Part shown: positions 52,398 through 61,885 of the stretch, piece after piece
How the letters are laid out: each line of letters opens with the position of its first letter
Numbering within the stretch: the first letter of the stretch is position 1
Origin: Aliiroseovarius crassostreae
GTDB taxonomy: Bacteria > Pseudomonadota > Alphaproteobacteria > Rhodobacterales > Rhodobacteraceae
Length of the DNA: 64,000 nt
Assembly: GCF_001307765.1 (NCBI RefSeq)
Contig: NZ_LKBA01000004.1
Coordinates: 124,001-188,000 of the forward strand
Reading direction: 5' to 3'
The notes under the pieces: model-generated
Database searches by the model: none
The model's input: the letters and a program-made list of their open reading frames with translations, nothing else
Told to the model about the DNA's origin: nothing
Translations under genes and position numbers: made by a program

Positions 52398-52438
52398 GCG
52401 TTTCGAAACACCTGCGTTTCAAGCTAATTTCGAAACGC
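52398..52438. promoter_or_regulatory. 11-bp inverted repeat GCGTTTCGAAA / TTTCGAAACGC
   Basis: Perfect arms separated by 19 bases; each arm contains the palindrome TTTCGAAA. A third GTTTC lies inside the spacer. Possible tandem operator in the same divergent gap. Confidence 0.45.
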
Positions 52439-52575
52439 TTGAGCGGCTTTCAACAGCTGCGCAAGAGGGGGCGGGCCGAGGAAAGGCCTGAAAAGGGTTG
52501 TTTCTGTCCGATGTCAGGTCAATTGCCCCTCACCCGGCCATTGCACGCCAGCCCGGCTTGCCCTAAATCCCCCTT

Positions 52576-53103
52576 ATGACACTGCGTAATATTCTCATTC
52601 ACCCTGATCCGCGTCTGAAGAAAGTCGCCGATGCCGTCCCGGACCTCTCGGACGAGCTGCGCGTGCTGGCACAGGACATGCTGGAAACCATGTATGACGC
52701 GCCGGGCATCGGCCTGGCCGCGCCGCAGATCGGCATCCTGCAACGGTTGATCGTGATGGATTGCGTGCGGGATGACGACGAACCCGCTCAGCCAACCGTG
52801 ATGTTCAACCCCGAGATCATCCGCGCTTCGGACGAGTTGAATGTCTATGAAGAAGGCTGCCTGTCAATCCCGGATCAGTTCGCAGAAGTGACCCGCCCGA
52901 AAGAGGTTGGGGTGCGCTGGCTGGATATGGATGGCAATGTGCAGGAGCGGGATTTTGACGGGTTGTGGGCGACCTGTGTTCAGCACGAGATCGACCACCT
53001 TGACGGCAAGCTGTTCATCGACTACCTCAAGCCGCTCAAACGTCAGATGATCACGCGCAAAATGCAGAAGCTGAAACGCGATATCGCGCGGGGCAAGGCC
53101 TGA
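52576..53103 (+). CDS. def: Peptide deformylase
   Basis: 175 residues, all three motifs intact: GIGLAAPQIG, EEGCLSIPD and QHEIDHLDG. It removes the formyl group from nascent proteins, using Fe2+ bound by the motif Cys and two His. Opens the block def - deformylase-like paralogue - fmt, which covers both addition and removal of the formyl group. Confidence 0.97.
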   Translation: MTLRNILIHPDPRLKKVADAVPDLSDELRVLAQDMLETMYDAPGIGLAAPQIGILQRLIVMDCVRDDDEPAQPTVMFNPEIIRASDELNVYEEGCLSIPDQFAEVTRPKEVGVRWLDMDGNVQERDFDGLWATCVQHEIDHLDGKLFIDYLKPLKRQMITRKMQKLKRDIARGKA

Positions 53104-53105
53104 GC

Positions 53106-53609
53106 ATGGCCGTGACCTCGCACCGACCCTATGTGATGTGGCCGAACAAGGTGCTGCGCAGTGTTGCGGCCCCTGTTTCTGAGATCACCGATGAGATCAG
53201 CGCCATCTGGGATGAGATGATCTTTGCAATGGATGCGATGCCTGGCGTCGGGCTGGCCGCGCCACAGCTTGGGATCCCCCTTCGGCTGGCGGTTGTGGAT
53301 GCGTCGGATGAACGGGGGCAGGCGATCCGCATGGCCAATCCCGAGATCCTGCATGCCTCGACCCAGTTGCGCACCCATCAGGAAGGCAGTCCGAACCTGC
53401 CCGGAATCTGGGCGGAAATCGACCGGCCGCGGGCGGTCACGGTAAGATTTATGAACGCGGCAGGAGAGGTGGAGGAGCGCGATTTCGTGCATCTCTGGGC
53501 CACCTCGGTGCAGCACCAGATCGACCACCTCAACGGTAAAATGTATTTTGACCACCTGTCGAAGATGAAGCGGGACATGCTGGTGCGAAAGTCGAAAAAG
53601 CTCCGCTGA
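53106..53609 (+). CDS. Peptide deformylase-like protein lacking catalytic residues
   Basis: 167 residues, clearly a paralogue of the preceding def. Motif 1 is kept (GVGLAAPQLG), but motif 2 reads QEGSPNLPG, with Ser for the metal-binding Cys. Motif 3 reads QHQIDHLNG, with Gln for the catalytic Glu of HExxH. Both changes should abolish deformylase activity. Two bp after def. The frame is open and the codon usage normal, so it is probably a kept, repurposed protein, not decay. Confidence 0.92.
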   Translation: MAVTSHRPYVMWPNKVLRSVAAPVSEITDEISAIWDEMIFAMDAMPGVGLAAPQLGIPLRLAVVDASDERGQAIRMANPEILHASTQLRTHQEGSPNLPGIWAEIDRPRAVTVRFMNAAGEVEERDFVHLWATSVQHQIDHLNGKMYFDHLSKMKRDMLVRKSKKLR

Positions 53610-53669
53610 CGGCGTGTTGCGCCCCGACCTTATCGCCTGCCCGATCTTGCCGCCTGAAGGAGAGAAACA

Positions 53670-54569
53670 ATGCGCGTAATCTTCATGGGAACCCCGGAGT
53701 TTTCCGTCCCTGTTCTTGAGGCGCTGGTCGAGGCTGGTCATGACATTGTCGCGGTTTATTGCCAGCCCCCACGCCCGGCGGGCCGGGGCAAGAAAGACCG
53801 CCCTACGCCGGTGCACGCGCGGGCATTGGAACTGGGGCTTGAGGTGCGCCATCCGGTGTCGCTGAAAGGGGCGCAGGAACAAAATGACTTTGCCGCATTG
53901 AACGCGGATGTTGCAGTTGTGGTGGCTTACGGATTGATCTTGCCGCAGGCGGTTCTGGATGCCCCTCAGAATGGGTGTTTGAATATTCACGCATCGCTTT
54001 TGCCGCGCTGGCGTGGGGCTGCGCCGATCCACCGGGCAATCATGGCTGGGGATGCGGAAACTGGAATTTGCATTATGCAAATGGAAGCTGGTCTGGATAC
54101 GGGGCCGGTTCTTTTGCGGGAAGTTATCCCCATTGGGGATGAGGAGACCACGCAGCAATTGCATGACCGCCTTGCACCTCTGGGGGCGCAGATGATCGTT
54201 AAGGCGCTGTCTCAATTGGATAAACTCACGCCGGAAGTGCAGCCGGAAGAGGGGGTTATCTATGCGGAAAAGATCCTGAAGGAAGAGGCGCGCGTGAATT
54301 GGACCCGCCCGGCCATAGAGGTGGATCGCCTGATCCGCGGCCTTTCGCCGTTTCCCGGTGCAAAATGCGAGATGAATGGCGAGCAGGTAAAACTGCTGTC
54401 GTCGCGATTGGCTGATGGGCAGGGCGCGCCCGGGCAGATTTTGAACGGTTTGACCATCGCCTGTGGTGAAGGGGCGGTGGAGATTACCCGCGCCCAGCGC
54501 CCCGGCAAGAAGCCGATGCAAGCTGCCGATTTCCTGAGAGGCGTGGAGCTTCCTGAAAAACTGGGTTGA
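53670..54569 (+). CDS. fmt: Methionyl-tRNA formyltransferase
   Basis: 299 residues. [17 protein letters not shown] at the start; formyl-folate site with catalytic Asn-His-Asp seen in [26 protein letters not shown] and [13 protein letters not shown]-terminal OB-like tRNA-binding domain (about 205-299). Formylates initiator Met-tRNA. AAGGAG upstream of ATG. Confidence 0.97.
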   Translation: MRVIFMGTPEFSVPVLEALVEAGHDIVAVYCQPPRPAGRGKKDRPTPVHARALELGLEVRHPVSLKGAQEQNDFAALNADVAVVVAYGLILPQAVLDAPQNGCLNIHASLLPRWRGAAPIHRAIMAGDAETGICIMQMEAGLDTGPVLLREVIPIGDEETTQQLHDRLAPLGAQMIVKALSQLDKLTPEVQPEEGVIYAEKILKEEARVNWTRPAIEVDRLIRGLSPFPGAKCEMNGEQVKLLSSRLADGQGAPGQILNGLTIACGEGAVEITRAQRPGKKPMQAADFLRGVELPEKLG

Positions 54570-54604
54570 TGATCCGGTTCCGAGGCCAAGATTTTTAAAA
54601 ACTA

Positions 54605-54618
54605 GAAAACTAGTTTTC
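54605..54618. promoter_or_regulatory. Palindrome GAAAACTAGTTTTC
   Basis: Perfect 14-bp palindrome 46 bp upstream of the GlsB-like gene; AAAACTAG is also repeated in tandem just before it. Could be an operator. Confidence 0.35.
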
Positions 54619-54663
54619 AGAGTGTGTCTTTAAGACGGGGCACCTTCCCCCCATATATCCGTT

Positions 54664-54900
54664 ATGAGCATATTGTTTCTGATCATTTTCGGTATTGCCG
54701 CTGGGTTCATTGCCACGCGTTTGATGGGGGTTCAGGCAGATGTTCCGACCACCATTGCTATTGGGGTGCTTGGTGCCTTGGTTGGTGGGTTGATCCTGCG
54801 CGGGTTGGCCGCACTTTTTGGGATGGCGGCTGGATTTGTCGGCGCGATCCTAGGGGCTTTGGTCGTGTTGTGGGTTTATAAGACCTATTTCAGGCAATGA
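54664..54900 (+). CDS. GlsB/YeaQ/YmgE family membrane protein
   Basis: 78 residues, three hydrophobic Gly-rich segments (LIIFGIAAGFIATRLMG; IAIGVLGALVGGLILRGLAALFG; FVGAILGALVVLWVYKTYF). Transglycosylase-associated/general stress small membrane protein family; molecular role unknown. Confidence 0.88.
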   Translation: MSILFLIIFGIAAGFIATRLMGVQADVPTTIAIGVLGALVGGLILRGLAALFGMAAGFVGAILGALVVLWVYKTYFRQ

Positions 54901-54976
54901 TCTGGATCGGACCACTCTGAAAGTGTGTCGGGATACAGTTTAAATACACGGTTATTCCGAAACACCTTAACGCAGG

Positions 54977-54991
54977 TTAACTGGGGGTTAA
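54977..54991 (+). promoter_or_regulatory. CtrA-type box TTAA-N7-TTAACCAT
   Basis: TTAA CTGGGGG TTAACCAT, an exact TTAA-N7-TTAA box, ending 24 bp before the ATG at 55016; another TTAA lies at 54967. Strongest of the three CtrA-like sites in the window. Confidence 0.6.
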
Positions 54992-55015
54992 CCATCGTTG
55001 AGACATTCTGGCGGT

Positions 55016-55726
55016 ATGTTTTTCAAGGCCCCCCTCCGCGCCAGTCTGACATTGGCTCTGGTTGTGCTGATCAGTCTGCTGCAGGCGCCTGCAGCCATGT
55101 CCGGCGCATGGCCACGCGAAAAGGGGACGTTTTTTGTCGCCATGTCGGGCAGTCAGGAATGGGGCAATTGGCTGACCTATCCCACCCTGTCCACCTATCT
55201 CGAATATGGGCTGACCGATCAGTGGACACTGGGCGGCAAGGTTGAGGGCAATATTTACGTCGATTATTCCAACTATACGGGTATGGAGATGTCCATCAGC
55301 GATGCCGAACTTTTTGCGCGCTGGCATTTCCCACCCGGGGGGGCATGGCAAAAAGCCTTGGGATTTACGCTTGCTGACTTGCAGGAAGATCACCTGACAT
55401 TTGTCCCGAGCTTTCATATCGGACGTGGGTTTGAGACGCGGTTTGGTGGCGGGTGGCTTGATGCTTCGGCCAGGATCGAATTGGCGGCAGAGGGGAAGGG
55501 GGCAGCTTTCGGTGTGATTGCCCAGGCCGGGCTGAAGCCACATGATCGGTTCCTGGCAATGATGTCGGTGGATGCGTTTGCCGACCCGCACAATGTCTAT
55601 GTCAAACTGCTGCCGTCTGTTGCCTGGGAATACAGTGCTGGCCGACATGTGCAGGTTGAATGGAGCGAAGAGGTTGCTCCGCAATCATCCGGTAAACTCA
55701 ATATCGGGATCTGGATGGAGTTTTGA
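55016..55726 (+). CDS. Secreted/outer-membrane beta-rich protein, unknown
   Basis: 236 residues with a signal peptide (about 1-30, ending QAPAAMSGA). The mature part alternates in beta-strand fashion (TLGGKVEGNIYVDYSNYTG, FETRFGGGWLDASARIELA, GKLNIGIWMEF) and ends with an aromatic Phe, as outer-membrane barrels do. No enzyme motif. ATG 55016 is used. The CtrA box directly upstream suggests cell-cycle or motility-linked control (inference). Confidence 0.75.
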   Translation: MFFKAPLRASLTLALVVLISLLQAPAAMSGAWPREKGTFFVAMSGSQEWGNWLTYPTLSTYLEYGLTDQWTLGGKVEGNIYVDYSNYTGMEMSISDAELFARWHFPPGGAWQKALGFTLADLQEDHLTFVPSFHIGRGFETRFGGGWLDASARIELAAEGKGAAFGVIAQAGLKPHDRFLAMMSVDAFADPHNVYVKLLPSVAWEYSAGRHVQVEWSEEVAPQSSGKLNIGIWMEF

Positions 55727-55771
55727 TGGGGCTGAACGCTTGCGGTAACGTGATTGCCAGCGGGCAAGTGG

Positions 55772-56224
55772 TCACTTTTTGAACGGGGCCATGCCCGCTC
55801 GGGCCAGCTCATCCGCGCGCTCGTTTTCCGGGTGGCCTGCATGGCCCTTGACCCACTGCCAGGTGACATGGTGGCGGGCCTGTGCCGCGTCCAGCCGTTG
55901 CCACAGATCGACATTTTTCACCGGCTTTTTCGAGGCGGTTTTCCACCCGTTCTTTTTCCAGCCGAAAATCCAGCCGGTCACGCCGTTCTTCACGTACTGG
56001 CTGTCGGTCACGACGGTGATCGCGCAGGGCTTGCCCAAGGTTTCCAGCGCCATGATCGCCGCCATCAACTCCATCTGGTTGTTGGTGGTCAGCGCCTCAC
56101 CGCCCTTGAGTTCACGTTCCTTGACAACTGTGCCCCCCTCCTTGGCTTGCAGCAGCGCGCCCCAGCCTCCGGGGCCGGGATTGCCAGAACAGGCACCATC
56201 GGTATAGGCAAAAAACTCGGCCAT
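55772..56224 (-). CDS. rnhA: Ribonuclease HI
   Basis: 150 residues. Catalytic D-E-D-D in [44 protein letters not shown] and NERADELA. Cuts RNA in RNA-DNA hybrids. ATG 56224 is used; the longer frame is non-conserved. Same strand as the methyltransferase upstream, 17 bp apart. Confidence 0.96.
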   Translation of the reverse strand: MAEFFAYTDGACSGNPGPGGWGALLQAKEGGTVVKERELKGGEALTTNNQMELMAAIMALETLGKPCAITVVTDSQYVKNGVTGWIFGWKKNGWKTASKKPVKNVDLWQRLDAAQARHHVTWQWVKGHAGHPENERADELARAGMAPFKK

Positions 56225-56241
56225 CTGCGTGATCCCTTTCC

Positions 56242-56829
56242 TCAGCTTCGTGCGTGGATGACAATCCATTCGGACGACCAGCCGTCCAGACCGGCACCCG
56301 TTCCCAGAATGCGGGTGATGGGTGTAAACCCCGCCAAGGTCAACAGCTGATCCAGTTCGTCAGGCTGATAATAGCTGTAAAACCGCCCCAGACGATCACG
56401 GTTCTCTCCATCGCCGAGCTTCATCCCGATATGCAGTATTCCTTCGGCTGTCAGGAGGCGTTGCAGGCGGATCAGCATGTTCGGAAACGCCGACCGGGGC
56501 AGGTGCAGCAAACTGAAATTCGCAAAAATCCCGTGGTAGCAATTGGAGCCGGTGATTTCGTGAAACAGGGCCTGGCGGGCTGGCACGCCCCGCGCGATGG
56601 CTCGGGTCACCATGGCTGAGGAGCCATCAACGGCATCGACCTTAAGCCCGTGCTCCAACATGGTTTTTGCGGCCAGTCCGGGGCCGCATCCCAGATCCAG
56701 CACGCGCCCACCCGCAGGCATGGCGGCGATGAAATCCTTCAGGCCAGGTGTGTCTTTTGCCACCACCCGAGCCTCATATTCAGCCGATTGGGTGTTGTAA
56801 ACGCTGAGGGTCTGGGGATCTTCTGACAA
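56242..56829 (-). CDS. Class I SAM-dependent methyltransferase
   Basis: 195 residues: SAM motif [23 protein letters not shown], then [11 protein letters not shown], and a post-motif stretch [19 protein letters not shown]. Small-molecule type; the substrate is unknown. Between ispH and rnhA on the same strand. Confidence 0.9.
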   Translation of the reverse strand: MSEDPQTLSVYNTQSAEYEARVVAKDTPGLKDFIAAMPAGGRVLDLGCGPGLAAKTMLEHGLKVDAVDGSSAMVTRAIARGVPARQALFHEITGSNCYHGIFANFSLLHLPRSAFPNMLIRLQRLLTAEGILHIGMKLGDGENRDRLGRFYSYYQPDELDQLLTLAGFTPITRILGTGAGLDGWSSEWIVIHARS

Positions 56830-56844
56830 GGCTCGCCCTCTGTC

Positions 56845-57804
56845 TTATGCGGGTTCTCGCAAGACGCGGGGCACTTTGAACTCGATGTTTTCCTGAGCGG
56901 TTTCAACCAGCTCGACCTGCACGTTGAAACGATCCTGAAAGGCGGTGATCACCTCGTCGACCAGAACTTGCGGGGCCGAGGCCCCCGCAGTAAGGCCCAC
57001 GGCCCGGACCCCTTCGAGCGAACGCCAGTCAATCTCTGACGCGCGTTGCACCAGCATGGAAAAGGCGCAGCCATTGGCCTTGGCGACCTCAACCAGCCGG
57101 CGTGAGTTGGAGCTGTTCGGCGCCCCGATCACCAGAAGAGCGTCCACTTTTGGCGCCACCGCCTTGACCGCGTGCTGGCGGTTGGTTGTGGCATAGCAGA
57201 TGTCTTCCTTATGCGGCCCGATGATGGCTGGAAAACGGTCACGTAGGGCGGCGACAATGCCGGCGGTGTCATCCACTGACAGGGTGGTCTGGGTGATATA
57301 GGCCAGCTGTTCGGGATCACGCGGTTCCAGCGTGGCCACGTCTTCGGCGGTTTCGACCAGAAGCACTTCGCCGTCGGGCAATTGCCCCATTGTGCCGATG
57401 GTTTCCGGGTGGCCCGCGTGACCGATCATCACCATTTGCAACCCGTTTTCAAAATGCCGTTCCGCCTCGATATGCACCTTGCTCACCAGCGGGCAGGTGG
57501 CGTCGACATAGACCATTTCGCGCCGGGTCGCCTCTTCGGGCACGGATTTGGCCACCCCATGGGCGGAAAAGATCACCGGGCGATCATCGGGGCAATCTTC
57601 CAGTTCTTCGACAAAGACCGCGCCTTTTGCCCGCAGCCCGTCCACGACGAATTTATTGTGCACGATTTCATGGCGCACATAAATCGGCGCGCCCCATTTC
57701 TCGATCGCCATTTCGACGATCTTGATGGCGCGATCAACGCCTGCGCAAAACCCGTTGGGGGCGGCGAGGTAGAGGGTGAGGTCTGGCTTGGTGTCTGTGG
57801 TCAT
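56845..57804 (-). CDS. ispH: 4-hydroxy-3-methylbut-2-enyl diphosphate reductase
   Basis: 319 residues. Last step of the MEP isoprenoid pathway, giving IPP and DMAPP with an Fe-S cluster. Cluster Cys in [23 protein letters not shown] and [10 protein letters not shown]-side context; catalytic [10 protein letters not shown] and [26 protein letters not shown] substrate loop. 15 bp before the methyltransferase gene. Confidence 0.96.
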   Translation of the reverse strand: MTTDTKPDLTLYLAAPNGFCAGVDRAIKIVEMAIEKWGAPIYVRHEIVHNKFVVDGLRAKGAVFVEELEDCPDDRPVIFSAHGVAKSVPEEATRREMVYVDATCPLVSKVHIEAERHFENGLQMVMIGHAGHPETIGTMGQLPDGEVLLVETAEDVATLEPRDPEQLAYITQTTLSVDDTAGIVAALRDRFPAIIGPHKEDICYATTNRQHAVKAVAPKVDALLVIGAPNSSNSRRLVEVAKANGCAFSMLVQRASEIDWRSLEGVRAVGLTAGASAPQVLVDEVITAFQDRFNVQVELVETAQENIEFKVPRVLREPA

Positions 57805-57910
57805 GGTGGCGCTCGTCCGGTTTGGCGGTGGGGGTGCGGGGCCGCCCGCTGTTGCGTCCCCCGCAGTTGCGTCCGTTGTGCCGCAATTCCCCGGTGCAGG
57901 AAAGGGGCAA

Positions 57911-57944
57911 CAAAAAAGCCGAGGCGCTGGCCCCGGCTTTTTGT
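57911..57944 (-). terminator. Terminator of the NYN-domain gene
   Basis: AAAAAGCCG and CGGCTTTTT pair over a GC-rich 12-base loop (T-run on the minus-strand transcript). It begins 16 bp past the NYN stop and can act on both strands. Confidence 0.8.
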
Positions 57945-57959
57945 TGAATTCGTATCGGA

Positions 57960-58520
57960 TCAGTCCTCGCCCGGCTCATCACGATCAAATTCGCGTGGGG
58001 GGCGGCCGATCACGTCTTTCAGCTCGTCCAGTTCGATGAAATTATCGGTCTGGCGGCGCAGTTCATCGGAAATCATCGGCGGCTGGCTGCGGATGGTCGA
58101 AACGACCGAAACGCGCACGCCTTTACGTTGCAGGGCGGCCACGAGCGGTTTGAAATCCCCATCCCCGGAGAACAGAACCGCGTGGTCGATGTGATCCGCC
58201 AATTCCAGCGCATCCACAGTCAGCTCAATGTCCATATTGCCTTTGACCTTCCGGCGACCCATCGAGTCCGTGTATTCCTTGGCCGGTTTGGTCACCATGG
58301 AGAAGCCGTTGTAATGCAGCCAATCCACCAGCGGCCGGATCGGCGAATACTCGTCATTCTCCAAAAGGGCGGTGTAGTAGAACGCGCGCAGAAGTTTGCC
58401 GCGGCGCATGAATTCCTGGCGAAGAAGTTTGTAATCGATGTCAAACCCGAGAGATTTTGCAGCCGCATACAGGTTCGAACCATCGATGAACAGCGCAAGC
58501 CGTTCGTCGCGATAAAACAT
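57960..58520 (-). CDS. NYN domain protein (LabA/DUF88)
   Basis: 186 residues of the PIN-like NYN nuclease fold. Acidic residues in [31 protein letters not shown] and [18 protein letters not shown] form the metal site. Likely RNA nuclease; target unknown. Monocistronic with its own terminator, divergent from folK. Confidence 0.92.
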   Translation of the reverse strand: MFYRDERLALFIDGSNLYAAAKSLGFDIDYKLLRQEFMRRGKLLRAFYYTALLENDEYSPIRPLVDWLHYNGFSMVTKPAKEYTDSMGRRKVKGNMDIELTVDALELADHIDHAVLFSGDGDFKPLVAALQRKGVRVSVVSTIRSQPPMISDELRRQTDNFIELDELKDVIGRPPREFDRDEPGED

Positions 58521-58636
58521 TTAATGTCCTTTCCAATTTTACTTCGCCAACAATTCCGTGAGTGATAATGTGAGTAGCTGTCAACGAAGTATGATGTGCA
58601 ATCTAAGGTAAGAATCGGACGCTGCAAGGAGCACTT

Positions 58637-59215
58637 TTGGATAAGTATAGCATAAAACGCCTTGTGGCGCTTGGAAGTAACACCAGTTCCGATCTGGCAT
58701 TATCTCATGGGTTGGTTCGGGATGCTATTTTGCAACTAGAAGGCGAAGGAATCCGAATCAATGCAATCAGCCGATTCTACCGCACGCCCTGTTTCCCGGC
58801 GGGCGCGGGACCGGATTTCGTCAATGCAGCGATCGAGGTGCAAAGCCCGTTGTCAGACCGCGCGTTGCTGGATCTGTTTCACGAGGTGGAGGCCATGTTC
58901 GGTCGAACGCGCCCTTCGCGCTGGGCGCCACGCAGCCTGGATATTGATCTGCTGGCCAGCGGAGAGACAGTTGCGCCGAACCCGGAGGTACTGCGTGAAT
59001 GGATCGAGCTGCCGCTTGAGGTGCAGAAACGTGAGGCGCCTGACCGGTTGATCTTGCCCCATCCGCGGCTGCAGGACCGGGGGTTCGTGCTGATTCCCTT
59101 GCTGGATATCGCACCCGACTGGTGCCACCCGTTGCTGGGAAAGACCGTGACGGAGCTTTGTGAGGCGCTGTCGGACGCTGAAAAAGCCGAAATTGTGCCA
59201 ATTGAACTTGGCTGA
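58637..59215 (+). CDS. folK: Hydroxymethyldihydropterin pyrophosphokinase
   Basis: 192 residues. LVALGSNTSSDLALSHGLV start, SRFYRTPCFPAGAGPDFVNAAIEV, and RWAPRSLDIDLLASG (signature) then LPHPRLQDRGFVLIPLLDIAPDW. ATP-dependent pyrophosphorylation in folate synthesis. Starts with TTG 58637, AAGGAG 7 bp upstream. folP/folB are not adjacent. Confidence 0.95.
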   Translation: MDKYSIKRLVALGSNTSSDLALSHGLVRDAILQLEGEGIRINAISRFYRTPCFPAGAGPDFVNAAIEVQSPLSDRALLDLFHEVEAMFGRTRPSRWAPRSLDIDLLASGETVAPNPEVLREWIELPLEVQKREAPDRLILPHPRLQDRGFVLIPLLDIAPDWCHPLLGKTVTELCEALSDAEKAEIVPIELG

Positions 59216-59305
59216 GCCCCTGTCACCCCCACTTTCGGCTTGTAAAGCGGCAGGCCACCCCCTAAACAGGCGGTTCACATCCCCTTGCAAGGAATGGAGC
59301 TACAC

Positions 59306-59662
59306 ATGGCCCGCGTTACGGTCGAAGATTGCGTTGATAAGGTCCCGAACCGGTTTGAACTGGTAATGCTCGCGTCGCATCGCGCCCGCGAGATCTCGGC
59401 AGGCGCCGAAATCACGGTGGATCGCGACAACGACAAAAACCCTGTTGTTTCCCTGCGTGAGATTGCAGAAGAGACCCAGACCGCCGACGAACTGCGCGAG
59501 CGGATGATCGAAAGCCACCAGACCCAGATCGAAGTGGACGAACCGGAAGAAGACCAGATGGCGCTTCTGATGGGGGCCGAGGCCGCCGACAAGCCGGAAG
59601 ACGACGATATGTCGGAAGAAAAGCTGCTGCGCGCATTGATGGAAGCGCAAGGCCAGGGCTGA
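59306..59662 (+). CDS. rpoZ: RNA polymerase omega subunit
   Basis: 118 residues: [31 protein letters not shown] is the omega core, with an acidic C-terminal extension. Helps assemble RNA polymerase and, with beta', forms a ppGpp site. It sits just before the (p)ppGpp synthetase gene, as in most alphaproteobacteria. ATG 59306 is used. Confidence 0.97.
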   Translation: MARVTVEDCVDKVPNRFELVMLASHRAREISAGAEITVDRDNDKNPVVSLREIAEETQTADELRERMIESHQTQIEVDEPEEDQMALLMGAEAADKPEDDDMSEEKLLRALMEAQGQG

Positions 59663-59695
59663 TTGCGGTCTTACGGGGTTACGGGGTAGACATCG

Positions 59696-61840
59696 GTGGC
59701 GAGCTGGCAAGAAGAGCTTGAACATCTCGAGATTGATGGCCTGATCGACAGGATCGCCACTTATAATCCGAAATCCAATTCGAAACTGATCCGCGCGGCG
59801 TTTGAATTCGGCGCACAGGAACATTACGGCCAGTATCGCCATTCGGGTGATCCCTATTTCACCCATCCGTTCGAAGTGGCGGAAATCCTGGCGGATATGC
59901 AGCTGGATGATGCAACCATCATCACAGCCCTCTTGCATGACACGATCGAAGACACCGGCGCGACCTATACTGCGGTGGCCGAAAAGTTTGGCCGCGAGGT
60001 GGCCGAACTGGTGGATGGCGTGACCAAGCTCACCAATCTGCAGCTGTCCAGCTCTGAGACCAAACAGGCGGAGAATTTCCGCAAGCTGTTCATGGCAATG
60101 TCAAAGGACATGCGGGTCATTCTGGTCAAGCTGGCCGACCGTCTGCACAATATGCGCACGATCCGTGCGATGCGCCCGGACAAACAGGTGCAGAAATCCC
60201 GCGAAACCATGGATATCTACGCGCCGCTGGCCGGTCGCATGGGGATGCAATGGATGCGTGAAGAGCTGGAGGATCTGGCGTTTCATGTGCTCAATCCCGA
60301 AGGGCGCAGCTCGATCATGCGCCGCTTCCTGCGGCTGCAGAAGGAAAGCGGTGATGTGATCGAGAAGATCACCGGTGACCTGCGCCACGAACTGGCTGTG
60401 GCCGGCGTCCAGGCGGAAGCCTTTGGCCGGGCGAAGAAACCCTTTTCGATCTGGCGCAAGATGCAAGAGAAGGATCAGGGGTTTTCGCGCCTTTCTGACA
60501 TCTACGGCTTTCGCGTGGTCACGCTGGATGAGGCGGATTGCTATCGTGTGCTGGGGGTGGTGCACCAGCGCTGGCGCGCCATTCCGGGCCGGTTCAAGGA
60601 TTACATCAGCCAACCGAAATCCAACGGCTATCGCTCGATCCACACCACGGTGTCGGGGCGCGATGGCAAACGGGTTGAGGTACAGATCCGCACCCAGCAG
60701 ATGCACGAAGTTGCCGAAACCGGGGTGGCGGCGCATTGGTCCTACCGGGACGGGCAGCGGGTGGAAAACCCCTTTGCCGTGGACCCGGCAAAATGGATTG
60801 CCTCTCTGACCGAACGGTTTGAAACCGCCGATGATCATGATGAGTTCCTCGAGCATGTGAAGCTCGAAATGTATTCGGACCAGGTGTTCTGTTTCACCCC
60901 CAAGGGGGAAGTGGTGAAACTGCCGCGCGGTGCGACGCCGCTTGATTTTGCCTATGCCATTCACACCCGGATCGGGGACTGCTGCGTCGGCGCCAAGGTG
61001 GATGGCATCCGTGTGCCGCTCTGGAGCCGCCTCAAGAACGGTCAGTCGGTGGTGATCATGACCGCCGAGGGGCAGACACCGCAGGCCACTTGGATCGACA
61101 TCGTGGTCACCGGGCGCGCCAAGGCCGCCATTCGCAAATCCCTGCGCAGCGAAGACCGCGAGCGGTTTGTCCGTCTGGGTCGTGAGCTGGCCCGTGTTGC
61201 CTTTGAAAGTGCCGGACGCAAAGTGACCGATCGCGCCCTGATGACGGCTGCCAAGCAGCTGCGGCTCGACAGTGAGGTCGAGCTTCTGGCGCGGCTTGGA
61301 TCGGCTGAGCTGCAAGCCCGGGACGTGCTGCATATCCTGTATCCGGAAGCCAGCGAATCCGAAGACATGATCGATGGTGACGCGGTTGTCGTGGGGCTGG
61401 AAACCGGGCAGGCCTTCAAGCGCGCGCAATGCTGTCAGGCGGTGCCGGGGGAACGGATCGTCGGCATCACCTATCGGGGCAAAGGGGTGCTGGTGCATGC
61501 CATTGACTGTGACGCATTGGGTGAGCTGGAGGATGAGAGCTCGCGCTGGGTTGACCTGCAATGGGCACCGGGAAACCACCCGCCGATCCACACTGTCAGC
61601 CTGAAAATGACCATTTCCAATGATGCAGGGGTGCTTGGGCGCATTTGCACGTTGATCGGTGAGCAGAAGGCCAATATCTCGGACCTGAAGTTCCTTGATC
61701 GCAAACCGGATTTCTACCGCCTGCTTGTGGATGTGGATTTACGGGATATTGAACATTTGCATGCCGTTATGCTGGTGCTCGAAGCGGACAGCGATGTGGC
61801 CTCTATCAAACGTTACAGGGATCTTGATCGCAAGCCCTGA
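59696..61840 (+). CDS. Bifunctional (p)ppGpp synthetase/hydrolase (Rsh)
   Basis: 714 residues: HD hydrolase domain (HPFEVAEILADMQLDDATIITALLHDTIEDTG, about 60-160); synthetase domain (about 235-365; GRFKDYISQPKSNGYRSIHT, GVAAHWSYRDG); TGS (about 390-455; VFCFTPKGEVVKLPRGATPLDFAYAIHT); helical part; C-terminal ACT (about 635-714). Hydrolase and synthetase motifs both look intact. Stringent-response enzyme. Starts with GTG 59696; the start is uncertain by a few codons. Confidence 0.96.
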   Translation: MASWQEELEHLEIDGLIDRIATYNPKSNSKLIRAAFEFGAQEHYGQYRHSGDPYFTHPFEVAEILADMQLDDATIITALLHDTIEDTGATYTAVAEKFGREVAELVDGVTKLTNLQLSSSETKQAENFRKLFMAMSKDMRVILVKLADRLHNMRTIRAMRPDKQVQKSRETMDIYAPLAGRMGMQWMREELEDLAFHVLNPEGRSSIMRRFLRLQKESGDVIEKITGDLRHELAVAGVQAEAFGRAKKPFSIWRKMQEKDQGFSRLSDIYGFRVVTLDEADCYRVLGVVHQRWRAIPGRFKDYISQPKSNGYRSIHTTVSGRDGKRVEVQIRTQQMHEVAETGVAAHWSYRDGQRVENPFAVDPAKWIASLTERFETADDHDEFLEHVKLEMYSDQVFCFTPKGEVVKLPRGATPLDFAYAIHTRIGDCCVGAKVDGIRVPLWSRLKNGQSVVIMTAEGQTPQATWIDIVVTGRAKAAIRKSLRSEDRERFVRLGRELARVAFESAGRKVTDRALMTAAKQLRLDSEVELLARLGSAELQARDVLHILYPEASESEDMIDGDAVVVGLETGQAFKRAQCCQAVPGERIVGITYRGKGVLVHAIDCDALGELEDESSRWVDLQWAPGNHPPIHTVSLKMTISNDAGVLGRICTLIGEQKANISDLKFLDRKPDFYRLLVDVDLRDIEHLHAVMLVLEADSDVASIKRYRDLDRKP

Positions 61841-61885
61841 TGCGGCCGCCGCCATCTTAAACCGCCAGCCTGAAAGGGGCCCGCC

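Noticed and set aside
60101-61591. 496-residue minus-strand frame inside the (p)ppGpp synthetase gene
   Set aside because: Shadow of a well-conserved gene; no recognisable domain.
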